Origin: Owenweeksia sp963758205
Lineage (GTDB): Bacteria; Bacteroidota; Bacteroidia; Flavobacteriales; Schleiferiaceae
Direction: 5' to 3'
NCBI GenBank assembly: GCA_963758205.1
Contig: CAVWUM010000006.1
Span: 186,001 to 250,000 of the forward strand
Length of the DNA: 64,000 nt
A model generated the notes under the pieces. That model ran no database searches and was not told the origin of the DNA. It saw nothing but the letters and a program-made list of their open reading frames with translations. Shown piece after piece: positions 44,527 through 53,259 of the stretch. Every line of letters begins with the position of its first letter. Within the stretch, counting starts at the first letter, position 1. The position numbers and the translations under genes are program-made.

Positions 44527-47500
44527 AAAATTGCGCTAATATTCGCCTGATATCTTTCATCATCAGTGGTTTGGCAATATGCTCATCAAAACCTGATTCT
44601 TCAGATTTTTCACGAGCTTCCTTATGGCCAAATCCTGAAACGGCAACGAGCTTATTGGTAAAACCTTCTCCCCGCAGTTTTGCAGCTACATTATAGCCTG
44701 GCTCATCAGGTAAACCCAAGTCCACAAAGGCTATATCGGGCTTTTCATTTGTTATCAAATTTATTCCTGAATCAGCGCTGTCAGCAGTAAAAACAGTGCA
44801 CCCCAGTTTTTTAAACAAAAGTGATTGGGTTTGAATAATATCCACATTATCGTCCACCAACACCACCTTTATACCGTCTTTTACAGAAGCAGCCATTTCA
44901 GAGGTGGATTCTGAACTACCCACCACACCTTTTTCAATAGCCGGCAAAACAACCCTAAAAGTGGTTCCATTATTTTCGCCACTACTATGTACTGATACCG
45001 AGCCATTGTGTAACTCAGTAAGATTTTTAACCAAAGAAAGCCCAATACCTAATCCCGCAGACGGTTTTGAATCACTCTTCGCCTGATGGAATGGATCAAA
45101 AATATCCTTGATATCTTTTTCAGAAATACCAATCCCATCATCTGCTACCTCTACTGATACTTTATCAGCCACCCTCCAGGCTTTGATTTGAATTCGCCCT
45201 CCTTCGGGGGTAAATTTATGGGCATTAGTTACCAGGTTAGAAAAAATCTGTTCAACTCTTGTAACATCACCTTCTACAAAAAGTCCATCCCTTATTTTAT
45301 CTACCAGCTGCTGATTTTTATCCCTGCATTTTTTCTCAACCTCAGCCAATTTACTCTTTAGGATATCACTTAGGTTGATTTGAGCTTTTTCAAGTACAAT
45401 GATGTTTCTACTGATGCGTGACAGATCCAGTAAATCATCCAGCAGCCTGGCCATGGTACTTGAGCTACGTTGCAGGATATCAATGTAATCATCCAAAGAA
45501 TTCTCACCATCCATACTCAGTATGTCTATACTGCCCTTAATTGCTGCGAGTGGATTTCGAAGCTCATGCCCCAACACGGCTAAAAATTCATTCTTGCGCT
45601 TATCGGTTTCCTCAAGTTTATTAATGGCCGATTTCAATGACGCTTCCAGATCGCGTTGCTTGGTAATATCAGTATTAGTACCAAACCACTGAGTTATTTC
45701 TCCTGACTGATCGCGTATGGGGTTAGCCCTGCTTAAGAACCAGCGATACTGGCCATCATCCCCCATTAAAGGAAAAGTATCCTCCCAAACCTTACCCTTA
45801 ACGATATGCTCTTTAAATCTCCTGGTAACCTTATCTACATAATCAGGGTGATGTACCTTTTGCCAGCCCCAGCCAACCATATCTTCTTCAGTATGGCCGG
45901 TATAATCATACCAACGCTTATTATACCAAAAAATATGGCCGGTTTTATTAGCCATCCAGGCCAGTTGTGGAATGGAGTTAGCCATAGTCCTGAAGCGCTG
46001 TTCGCTTTGAAATATTTTATCGGATGCCTCCTTAGACTGTATTGCTGTGGAAAGCATGTTGGCTACAGACATCAGAAAATTAGCATCATCCAACGTAAAC
46101 TCCCTGTGCTTGGTAGTATGTACACCAAGCACACCGTATGGTGGCTCGGTATGGTTTATAACGCAGCTAATGCCACTTACCACACCATGGTCTGTCAATA
46201 ATTGCGGACCAGTAAAACGCTTTTCCTGATTTAGATTTTTAACAATTACGGGCTCATTAGAGTGTAGTGTAAAACCAGCCTGGGAGTTATTACCAGCCGG
46301 TACAGTTTCAATACCCACCATACCATCTTTCCAACCTGCACCTGCCACCATAAGCATATCATTATTCTGCGGCCTGTATTTTAATACTTTGCAATAGTCA
46401 GCTTCCAGTACATGTACCACTTCTCTTACGGCCTGGTACATCAATTCCTTGGGGTCAAGTCCGCTCAATGCCTGTATGCCTAGCTTGGCCACTACAGACT
46501 GCTGATGCTCCCTGCCCTCGGCTCTTTTTGAAAGTTCCTTTAACTCCGTTATATCCTGAAAAACCAATACAACCCCCTCAACTCTCCTTTCTTCGGTTTT
46601 ATAGGGAGTAATCTGGCGGATGTACCAATGTCCGGTTATTGATTGCTTTTCTTTTTTAACAGGTAAAAAATTCTGAAGAACACTTTTGCATTCATTTTCC
46701 AGGTCTTCATCCAACAGATCGCGACCAATAGCAAAAATTGGCCGACCAATATCCTGTGGACCCATTTTTAGCAAATGCTCTGCAGCCGGAGTATAACGCT
46801 GTATATTCAATTCAGGATCAAGAAAAATAGTGGGCAGGTTAGTACTGGCAAAAAAGTTTTCAACGTCATCATTAGCGCTTTTCAGCTCATCTATCTTTTC
46901 TCTTAACTGAGCATTTACGGTGCTTAGCTCCTCATTAAGTGATCTTAGTTCTTCTGAGCTTGCTTCCAGTTCCTCATTAGCGGATTGCAGCTCTTCGTTG
47001 GTTGAAAGGGCTTCTTCATGAGAGGCTTTTAATTCCTCAGTACTGCTTTCCAGTTCCTCAAGGGTATTCTGTAGCTCTTCTTTGGTTTCGGCCAGTTCCA
47101 ACTCAAGGTTTTGCTGGGTAAGACTATCTTCCTCAAAAGCTACCTGATTATTTTTATCTTTTTGCTCGTGGGGTAATTCATTAAAAATAACGCCAATGGC
47201 TTCTCCATCAGCGATATTGGAGTTTTGTAGAGGCACTAACTCAACTTTAACCGTTTTACTGTCCTTACCCTCATCATCAATAATATTGCAATGAAAAACC
47301 AATGATTCACTACTCTTCCTTACTCTGAAAAGACCACTTCGCAGTTTTGAGCGCATGGCAGGATATACTACCTGGCTAATATCATTACGGGGTTCGCCAG
47401 CCGGTACAATGGTAAATGGCCTTAAGTTACCATGGTTGTATAGCACTTCGTTATTACGGCCTATAATTATCATAGGGGGCACCACCGCATTTAATATAGA

Positions 47501-49057
47501 AGATCTAATATGCTCCAGGTAAGAGGGTTCCGATTGTTTATTGAATTGCTTGCCTTTAGGCTGCACGGTACCCTCAGCTTTATAAGCATTATCAAGATTA
47601 AAACCTTTAGTGAAGTTTTTGTTATCCTGCCCCGGCACCTTTTGAAAAATCCTCCATTTTCTTGAAATGGATTTAAAATGAGAGGCATTAGAACTGATAG
47701 CTTCCGAGCTTCCTAAAAACAGGTAACCATCCTTTTCAATAGAAAAATAAAATGAACCTAAAATCTTCTGCTGTATTTCCTTTTTCAAATAGATAAGGAG
47801 GTTTCTGCAACTAATAAGGTGCATGTGTGAAAATGGAGGATGGATGGCCACGTTTTGAGAAGCGAAAGAGATACGATCGCGCACCCTATTAATAATTTTG
47901 TAGTGATGCCCGCTTTGGCTCTTTTTAAAGTACTTATCTAAAAGTGCCTTGGGTACTTCAGCTGCAATACTTTCAGGATACACTCCTTTCCTGGCGGTTT
48001 TAATAGCATCCTCATCTATATCCGTAGCAAATATTTTAATGGGGTTACTCTTCTTCTTTTTCCTCTGTACTTCCATCAATGAAATGGCAATGGAGTACGC
48101 TTCCTCGCCACTTGCACAACCGGCTACCCATATCCGTATATCATCCCCATCAGCCACATTCTCCACAATATTTGGTAAAACCTTATTTTCCAATACATCA
48201 AATGCCTCATGGTCTCTGAAAAAATCAGTTACATTTATTAAGAGGTCGCGGGTAAGTCGGGATCTTTCCTCATCGCTATCACGCAGCTTTTCAAGGTAAT
48301 CATCATAAGAATTCACTCCTGTAAGCCCCATTCTTCTGCTAATCCTCCTCTTAACGGTGGAGGGTTTATACTGCTGTAGATTGAAATCTTCCTGGGTGCG
48401 CAATATGGCTGTAATAGCCTCTAAATTATCAAAAGGCTTTTCGGTGGCTTCTGGTTTGTTACCTAAAACGATAAGTGGATGATTAATAAAATTTTGCAGA
48501 ATGACGGGTATCTGATCTACTGTAGTCACTTTATCCACCACACCAGCTTGTATAGCACTAATTGGCATACCGGAGTGTTCTGCCGTTTCAGGGTCTTGCA
48601 CCAGGGCAAGCCCCCCGGCAGCTTTAATAGCCCTAAGCCCCGCAGTACCATCACTACCCGTGCCTGATAATACAAGCCCCGCACATTTATCTTTATAATG
48701 GTCTGCCAATGATCTGAAAAAGTGATCAATGGACTTTCGAAAACCTCTCGTTTGCGTTGGTTTTACCAAGAGTATCTTTCCATCACTTACTTCTAAAAAA
48801 GTATCACTTGGTATTACATATACATGATCTGTCTCTATTGTTTGCTCATGGCTCACCTCCTGCACAGGCAGGCTGGAGTTTTTGTCCAAAATACCACTCA
48901 GCATACTTTTATGGTCAGGATCAAGATGCTGAATAATTACATAGGCTATACCTGCCTCGGATGGTAAATTTTCGGTAAGGTCTTTTAATATGGTGAGCCC
49001 CCCGGCAGATGCTCCCACTCCAACTACCAATTGTAGTTCCTTCTTCTTTTTACTCAC
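44525..49057 (-). CDS. CheB-CheR-PAS-GAF-PAS-histidine kinase-receiver hybrid protein
   Basis: 1510 residues. Domains in order: CheB methylesterase (about 5-190; Ser17 in GASAGG, His44, Asp136 in GTGSDGT), CheR methyltransferase (about 215-470; GCASGEEA at 313-320), a coiled coil (about 640-735, many EELQ/EELE repeats), PAS (about 740-835), GAF (about 855-1010), PAS with PAC (about 1020-1140), HisKA with His1164 in GHELRNPL, HATPase (G-box near GLGIGLSLV) and a C-terminal receiver (VVLVDDNVD, FVDLGLPD). Catalytic residues of every module seem intact. It lies far from any other chemotaxis gene, so it is an orphan sensor probably independent of flagella. A promoter box lies 32 bases upstream. 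Confidence 0.92.
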   Translation of the reverse strand: MSKKKKELQLVVGVGASAGGLTILKDLTENLPSEAGIAYVIIQHLDPDHKSMLSGILDKNSSLPVQEVSHEQTIETDHVYVIPSDTFLEVSDGKILLVKPTQTRGFRKSIDHFFRSLADHYKDKCAGLVLSGTGSDGTAGLRAIKAAGGLALVQDPETAEHSGMPISAIQAGVVDKVTTVDQIPVILQNFINHPLIVLGNKPEATEKPFDNLEAITAILRTQEDFNLQQYKPSTVKRRISRRMGLTGVNSYDDYLEKLRDSDEERSRLTRDLLINVTDFFRDHEAFDVLENKVLPNIVENVADGDDIRIWVAGCASGEEAYSIAISLMEVQRKKKKSNPIKIFATDIDEDAIKTARKGVYPESIAAEVPKALLDKYFKKSQSGHHYKIINRVRDRISFASQNVAIHPPFSHMHLISCRNLLIYLKKEIQQKILGSFYFSIEKDGYLFLGSSEAISSNASHFKSISRKWRIFQKVPGQDNKNFTKGFNLDNAYKAEGTVQPKGKQFNKQSEPSYLEHIRSSILNAVVPPMIIIGRNNEVLYNHGNLRPFTIVPAGEPRNDISQVVYPAMRSKLRSGLFRVRKSSESLVFHCNIIDDEGKDSKTVKVELVPLQNSNIADGEAIGVIFNELPHEQKDKNNQVAFEEDSLTQQNLELELAETKEELQNTLEELESSTEELKASHEEALSTNEELQSANEELEASSEELRSLNEELSTVNAQLREKIDELKSANDDVENFFASTNLPTIFLDPELNIQRYTPAAEHLLKMGPQDIGRPIFAIGRDLLDEDLENECKSVLQNFLPVKKEKQSITGHWYIRQITPYKTEERRVEGVVLVFQDITELKELSKRAEGREHQQSVVAKLGIQALSGLDPKELMYQAVREVVHVLEADYCKVLKYRPQNNDMLMVAGAGWKDGMVGIETVPAGNNSQAGFTLHSNEPVIVKNLNQEKRFTGPQLLTDHGVVSGISCVINHTEPPYGVLGVHTTKHREFTLDDANFLMSVANMLSTAIQSKEASDKIFQSEQRFRTMANSIPQLAWMANKTGHIFWYNKRWYDYTGHTEEDMVGWGWQKVHHPDYVDKVTRRFKEHIVKGKVWEDTFPLMGDDGQYRWFLSRANPIRDQSGEITQWFGTNTDITKQRDLEASLKSAINKLEETDKRKNEFLAVLGHELRNPLAAIKGSIDILSMDGENSLDDYIDILQRSSSTMARLLDDLLDLSRISRNIIVLEKAQINLSDILKSKLAEVEKKCRDKNQQLVDKIRDGLFVEGDVTRVEQIFSNLVTNAHKFTPEGGRIQIKAWRVADKVSVEVADDGIGISEKDIKDIFDPFHQAKSDSKPSAGLGIGLSLVKNLTELHNGSVSVHSSGENNGTTFRVVLPAIEKGVVGSSESTSEMAASVKDGIKVVLVDDNVDIIQTQSLLFKKLGCTVFTADSADSGINLITNEKPDIAFVDLGLPDEPGYNVAAKLRGEGFTNKLVAVSGFGHKEAREKSEESGFDEHIAKPLMMKDIRRILAQF

Positions 49058-49089
49058 AGTTCGGTTGTTTTACAATTCAGAATAGGTAT

Positions 49090-49097
49090 CAAAGTTA
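49090..49097 (-). promoter_or_regulatory. Candidate -7 box for the CheB-CheR kinase gene
   Basis: On the minus strand the bases are TAACTTTG, matching TAnnTTTG, 32 bases before the start codon at 49057. Confidence 0.4.
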
Positions 49098-49321
49098 TTA
49101 TTTAAGAGAATTTAACCTAAAGATATGTACCAAATTTTTAACATATTAAAATATGCTCATTATCATTAAAATAGAATATAAAAAATCAATGGCTTAATTT
49201 TTACAGCGTTTTTAATACGACTACAGTTGGTCTGATTAAAATGTTTCGACAGGAAATTCTGATTTAACGATTTTGATTTCGGTTGAGCTGCGCTAACAGG
49301 GTACATCCACCTCAACTGCTT

Positions 49322-49329
49322 TATATTTG
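49322..49329 (+). promoter_or_regulatory. Candidate -7 box for the M1-like gene
   Basis: TATATTTG matches TAnnTTTG and ends 17 bases before the TTG start at 49347. Confidence 0.45.
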
Positions 49330-49346
49330 CGCAAAAGCTGAAAACA

Positions 49347-52203
49347 TTGAAGTTTTATCACTTCCTGGTCATCCTGATGCTTGGCGCTAGTCTTAGCTGG
49401 TCTCAGGGTAACAGGTACTCATACTCCCTAAAGCTTATTGATAGCACACAGGTACTGGCTGGCACGGCCGAACTTACTTCTGTGAATACTTCAGTAAAAA
49501 AGATTGACACTGTTTACCTGCATTTACCTCCCCGCTCGCTTCAGTATAAAAAGTCGTTTTTACACCGGCAGCTGGCCGAGTTTCAAAAGATTGATGCATA
49601 CTACGCTAAAAAGAAGGAACGAGGTTTTATCACAGTAAATCAACTATCTATCGACACAAAATTATTTCCTGTTTGCAAAAAATGTGAGTTTGTTTCTGTA
49701 CCTCTTTCTACCTCAATATCGCCCGGAGATTCCATAAAAATAAGTTTAGATTTTGAGATACAAATGGGTTCATCAGAAGTTCAACGGTGTGGGTTATGAT
49801 GGGCAGGTGTATCGTATTATTGACTGGCTGCCCAACTTCCCTACGTTGGATAGTAATGGTTTTAAGCTGTACCCCGTTACCTTTCAACGCGATATTTACC
49901 CTGCCCAAAACCGTTATCAGGTAGTGCTTAGCCTTCCGGCAGATATGGTAGTAGCCTCTAATGCAGGCCTTGGTACATCAAGTGAAATTGCTCGATTGGA
50001 TAGCCTGAAACAACTACCATTTAAAAAGCTAAAAGCGCCATCAGGCCTTAAAACCCTTCATTATAAGCATACGGGCACAAATCTTCAATTTATTATTTCG
50101 CGTCACTTTTTTGTTTTTCCTATGGCCAATAAAGGCACGCTGTATGTGCTCGATCAGGATTTGTATTTCCCGTCTGTAATGGATAAAGCCAATAGCGAGA
50201 TTGATGCCTTCCTGCGAAAGCAGATTGGTGAAAATGAAGAGGAGAGCTTTGACCTGGTTCTATTGCCTGAAAAAAATGGAGAATATCAAAGCGACCATCT
50301 GTTAACCCTGGAAACACCCAAAGACCTTTTTAAGCTTTCCAGCGATTTGTGCCACGCCAGGGCCGAAATGATTTTCAGGTATAAAATGAAGCCGGACGGC
50401 TTTAAAGATCCATGGATCGCACGGGGCATCCCCTATTTTTATAAGTATCACTTCATAAATGAAAACTTCCCTGAAAAAAAGTGGCTGCCTCTAAGCAACA
50501 CCTTCTTAGGCCGCTTTTTCGCGTTAGATCAGTTTGACTACTCTTATCAAAACCAGTTTTTATACCTGTACCTGGCGCGTCAAAACCTTGATCAACGCAT
50601 GTCGGCCCCGGTTGACTCGCTTAGCAGACTGAACTATGAAGCCATAGCCCAGGCTAAAGTGTATATGGCGCTAAGTCATTTACGTGAATATGTATCGCCC
50701 AATAATTTTAGCCGCTCCATGCGCAGGTATTATCTAAACCATAAAGGAGAAGCTAATGCCAAAAACCTTGAAAAGAGTATAAGTTATTTTTCCAACAAAC
50801 CTGTAAACTGGTTTTTTACGGATTGGATTCCTACCACAGGCACCTATGATTACCGCCTGGTAAAAACTGATTATTGCCCAACGGTAAGTACAGCCACAGT
50901 TACAAATACCGGTACACTGGTGCTACCTTATTCCCTTACGGGGATAAAAGATGGAAAGCCCGTATTGACTCAATGGTACGAAGGCCATACCGGAGAAAAG
51001 TCAGTACAGATGTATCACGCAGATTATGACGAAGTAATTCTGAACTATCCTGGCCGTGTGCCCGAATACAGCCAGCGAAACAATACTTACTATAATCGTT
51101 GGCTCTTTCCACGTATGGAACCGCTTAGCCTTCAGTTTTACTACAGTTTTGAAGACCCAAAGCACAGCCAGCTGTACTGGACACCAACCCTAAACTTTAA
51201 TGCGTATGATAAAGTTTTACTAGGCGTTTCGCTGGATAATAGTTCATTAGTGCAAAAACCTTTTGAGTACATCATAGGCCCAGAGTATAGCACAGGCACA
51301 GGAAAGTTAACTGGTTACACCAGTTTTATCTACAACTTTTTACCACGCACAAGCAACCTCTTTCATCAGATAAGAGTAGGCTTGTTTGGGCGCTATTATC
51401 ACTATAATGAAGATCTTACCTATTTGCGGATTTCACCGGCCATTAACTTTTATTTTAAGAAACCTTACCCTACCAGCAGTGTGCTACAGAATATTAGGTT
51501 CAGACTGGTGAGCCTTGAAAGAGAGTTGCCCCGAAATTTTAGTGAACCGGCCAACCAGGTGGGTAACTCCAGTTTTAGCGTGTTTAATGCCACCTATAAG
51601 TATGAAGAGACTAATATTTTTAAACCCTATACCATCCAGGGTGATTTTTACTGGGGAGATCAATTCAGCAGATTAGGTCTTGAAGGTGACTTCCGCTGGA
51701 TGCTTCCCAACAAAAAATGGCTTATTTGGCGAAACTATGCTGGCTACTTTTTTACCAACAAATTTGCGGCTAATGGTATCACCAATAATTATTACAGCCT
51801 TGGCCTTAGCGGCACCCGCGATTTTCTCTTTGACTATCAATTTTTCGGGCGCTCGGATAGCTCCGGTATCTGGAGCCAGCAAACGTTTGTAACGGAGGGG
51901 GGTTTTAAATCTCAAACCAATGCCTTTGCGGATGAGTGGATGCTGAGCACCAATTTGGTGGTGCCAATATGGTCAGTATTTGGCGTGTTTGCCGATGCCG
52001 GTTTACTAGACAATACCGATAAACTCTATTACGATTTTGGAATAAGAATAGCCTTTGTAACCGACTTTTTGGAAATCTATTTTCCTCTTGTAAATCAGGA
52101 TCAAAACTTTTTGATTACACCGGCCTATTACAACAGCATACGTTTTGTGCTGGATATTGACCAAAGCAACATCATCAACCGGTTAAGGCGAGGATATTAT
52201 TAA
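49347..52203 (+). pseudogene. M1-peptidase-like exported protein with C-terminal barrel-like region, frameshifted
   Basis: Two frames (49347-49799 and 49753-52203) merge into ~951 residues if one A of the AAA at 49762-49764 is removed; the junction then reads DFEIQWVHQKFNG. The start is TTG with a signal peptide (FLVILMLGASLSWSQG). The first half follows the M1 aminopeptidase pattern of Bacteroidota (VGYDGQVYRIIDWLPNFP), but the zinc site is lost: the HExxH position reads SSDLCHARAEMIF (50338 onward) and the later Glu position reads PWIARGIPYF. The second half has alternating strands typical of an outer-membrane barrel (FYYSFEDPKHSQLYWTP). It ends before a terminator at 52207. Confidence 0.78.
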
Positions 52204-52206
52204 AGA

Positions 52207-52239
52207 AAAAGCCCTTCAACTTTGCAGTGAAGGGCTTTT
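52207..52239. terminator. Bidirectional terminator after the M1-like gene
   Basis: AAAAGCCCTTCA (52207-52218) pairs with TGAAGGGCTTTT (52228-52239) across a 9-base loop. It serves the M1-like gene on the plus strand and the small gene ending at 52242 on the minus strand. Confidence 0.88.
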
Positions 52240-52241
52240 CT

Positions 52242-52388
52242 TCAGTTCCTGATCATTTCTACTTCTATTCCGCTTTTGAGTTTCTTAATCTCAAGTGCCT
52301 TGGAGTAGTTAAGAATGAATTGTAATGTTTCCTTCCGAGGTTTTGTATGAGCCCCGGACTCATCTTTAAGTGTAGTTGAATTTCCCAT
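52242..52388 (-). CDS. Small 48-residue protein downstream of the sigma factor
   Basis: An ATG at 52388 opens a 48-codon frame ending TGA at 52242, just before a terminator. The protein starts MGNSTTLKDESGAH and continues KPRKETLQFILNYSKALEIKK, then KLKSGIEVEMIRN. Its Lys-rich FILNYSKALE-like helix recalls tiny conserved Bacteroidota proteins near sigma factors, but I cannot confirm this without a search. The gene lies 89 bases downstream of the sigma factor stop, same strand and same transcription unit as far as can be seen. Function unknown. Confidence 0.65.
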   Translation of the reverse strand: MGNSTTLKDESGAHTKPRKETLQFILNYSKALEIKKLKSGIEVEMIRN

Positions 52389-52477
52389 AGGCAAATTTTT
52401 GTTCGGTATGTCATTAACGACAGCAATTTAATACTTATTGCACCCGAATAAAATATTCGCCTGAAATTTCAAATTCA

Positions 52478-53065
52478 CTATTGCATCAGCAGCGAAACAT
52501 TGTTCTTCTCCATCATTTTACGGAGGTTGATCAATGCATAGCGCATACGGCCCAGGGCAGTATTAATACTTACATCTGTTTGATCTGCAATATCTTTAAA
52601 ACTAAGACCTGAGAAGTGGCGTAATACAAGCACCTCACGTTGCTCTTCAGGGAGCTTTTCGATTAGCTTGTGTAAGTCCTTTTCAATTTGATCTTTAACC
52701 ATTACACCTTCGGCATTTAAGCTACCGTCATGTAGTATGTTAAAGATGTCGAATTCGTCAGTGGGCGCCATAGTTGGCATGCGCTTCTCACGTCTGTAAT
52801 GATCTATAATTAAGTTGTGGGCAATACGCATGGTCCATTGCAAAAACTTACCTTCTTCATTGTACTTCCCACGCTTCAAGGTGTTTATAACCTTTACAAA
52901 GGTGTCCTGGAAAATATCATTAGCTAAGTCTGAATCCTGAATGCGTACCAGGATGTAAGAGTAAATCCTCTGTTGGTGTTTAGAAACAAGAAACTCGAGG
53001 GAGGTCTCTTTGCCTGACAGGTAACTCCTGATGAGTTCACTATCGCTCATTTTTGAATAATCCAT
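52478..53065 (-). CDS. RNA polymerase sigma factor, sigma-70 family (ECF-like)
   Basis: 195 residues. Sigma region 2 spans about 15-95 (FLVSKHQQRIYSYILVRI, DIFQDTFVKVINTL and the FLQWTMRIAHNLIIDHYRREKR segment that binds promoter and core). Region 4 spans about 130-185 with LPEEQREVLVLRHFSGLSFKDIADQTDVSINTALGRMRYAL, a helix-turn-helix for the -35 element. No anti-sigma gene follows; instead there is a 48-residue small protein. No promoter match was found in the AT-rich 194 bases upstream, which it shares with the divergent uvrA. Confidence 0.93.
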   Translation of the reverse strand: MDYSKMSDSELIRSYLSGKETSLEFLVSKHQQRIYSYILVRIQDSDLANDIFQDTFVKVINTLKRGKYNEEGKFLQWTMRIAHNLIIDHYRREKRMPTMAPTDEFDIFNILHDGSLNAEGVMVKDQIEKDLHKLIEKLPEEQREVLVLRHFSGLSFKDIADQTDVSINTALGRMRYALINLRKMMEKNNVSLLMQ

Positions 53066-53227
53066 AATCTACCTGATTGAGGTTAGTAAAAAAAATTTCA
53101 AGTCAAGTAGTTATGTTTTATAAGCGATATAAGTTTTAAAAAATTAATTGAACTCTGGCAATGATAAAAATCAACGTTTCAAATATAAAATTTTTTTATT
53201 CAAATAAACAAACGGCAATGAGTTTGG

Positions 53228-53235
53228 TAAATTTG
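53228..53235 (+). promoter_or_regulatory. Candidate -7 box for uvrA
   Basis: TAAATTTG matches TAnnTTTG and lies 24 bases before the ATG at 53260, in the AT-rich divergent region shared with the sigma factor gene. Confidence 0.45.
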
Positions 53236-53259
53236 CCGCTCATTTTTTGAAACGCTCTG

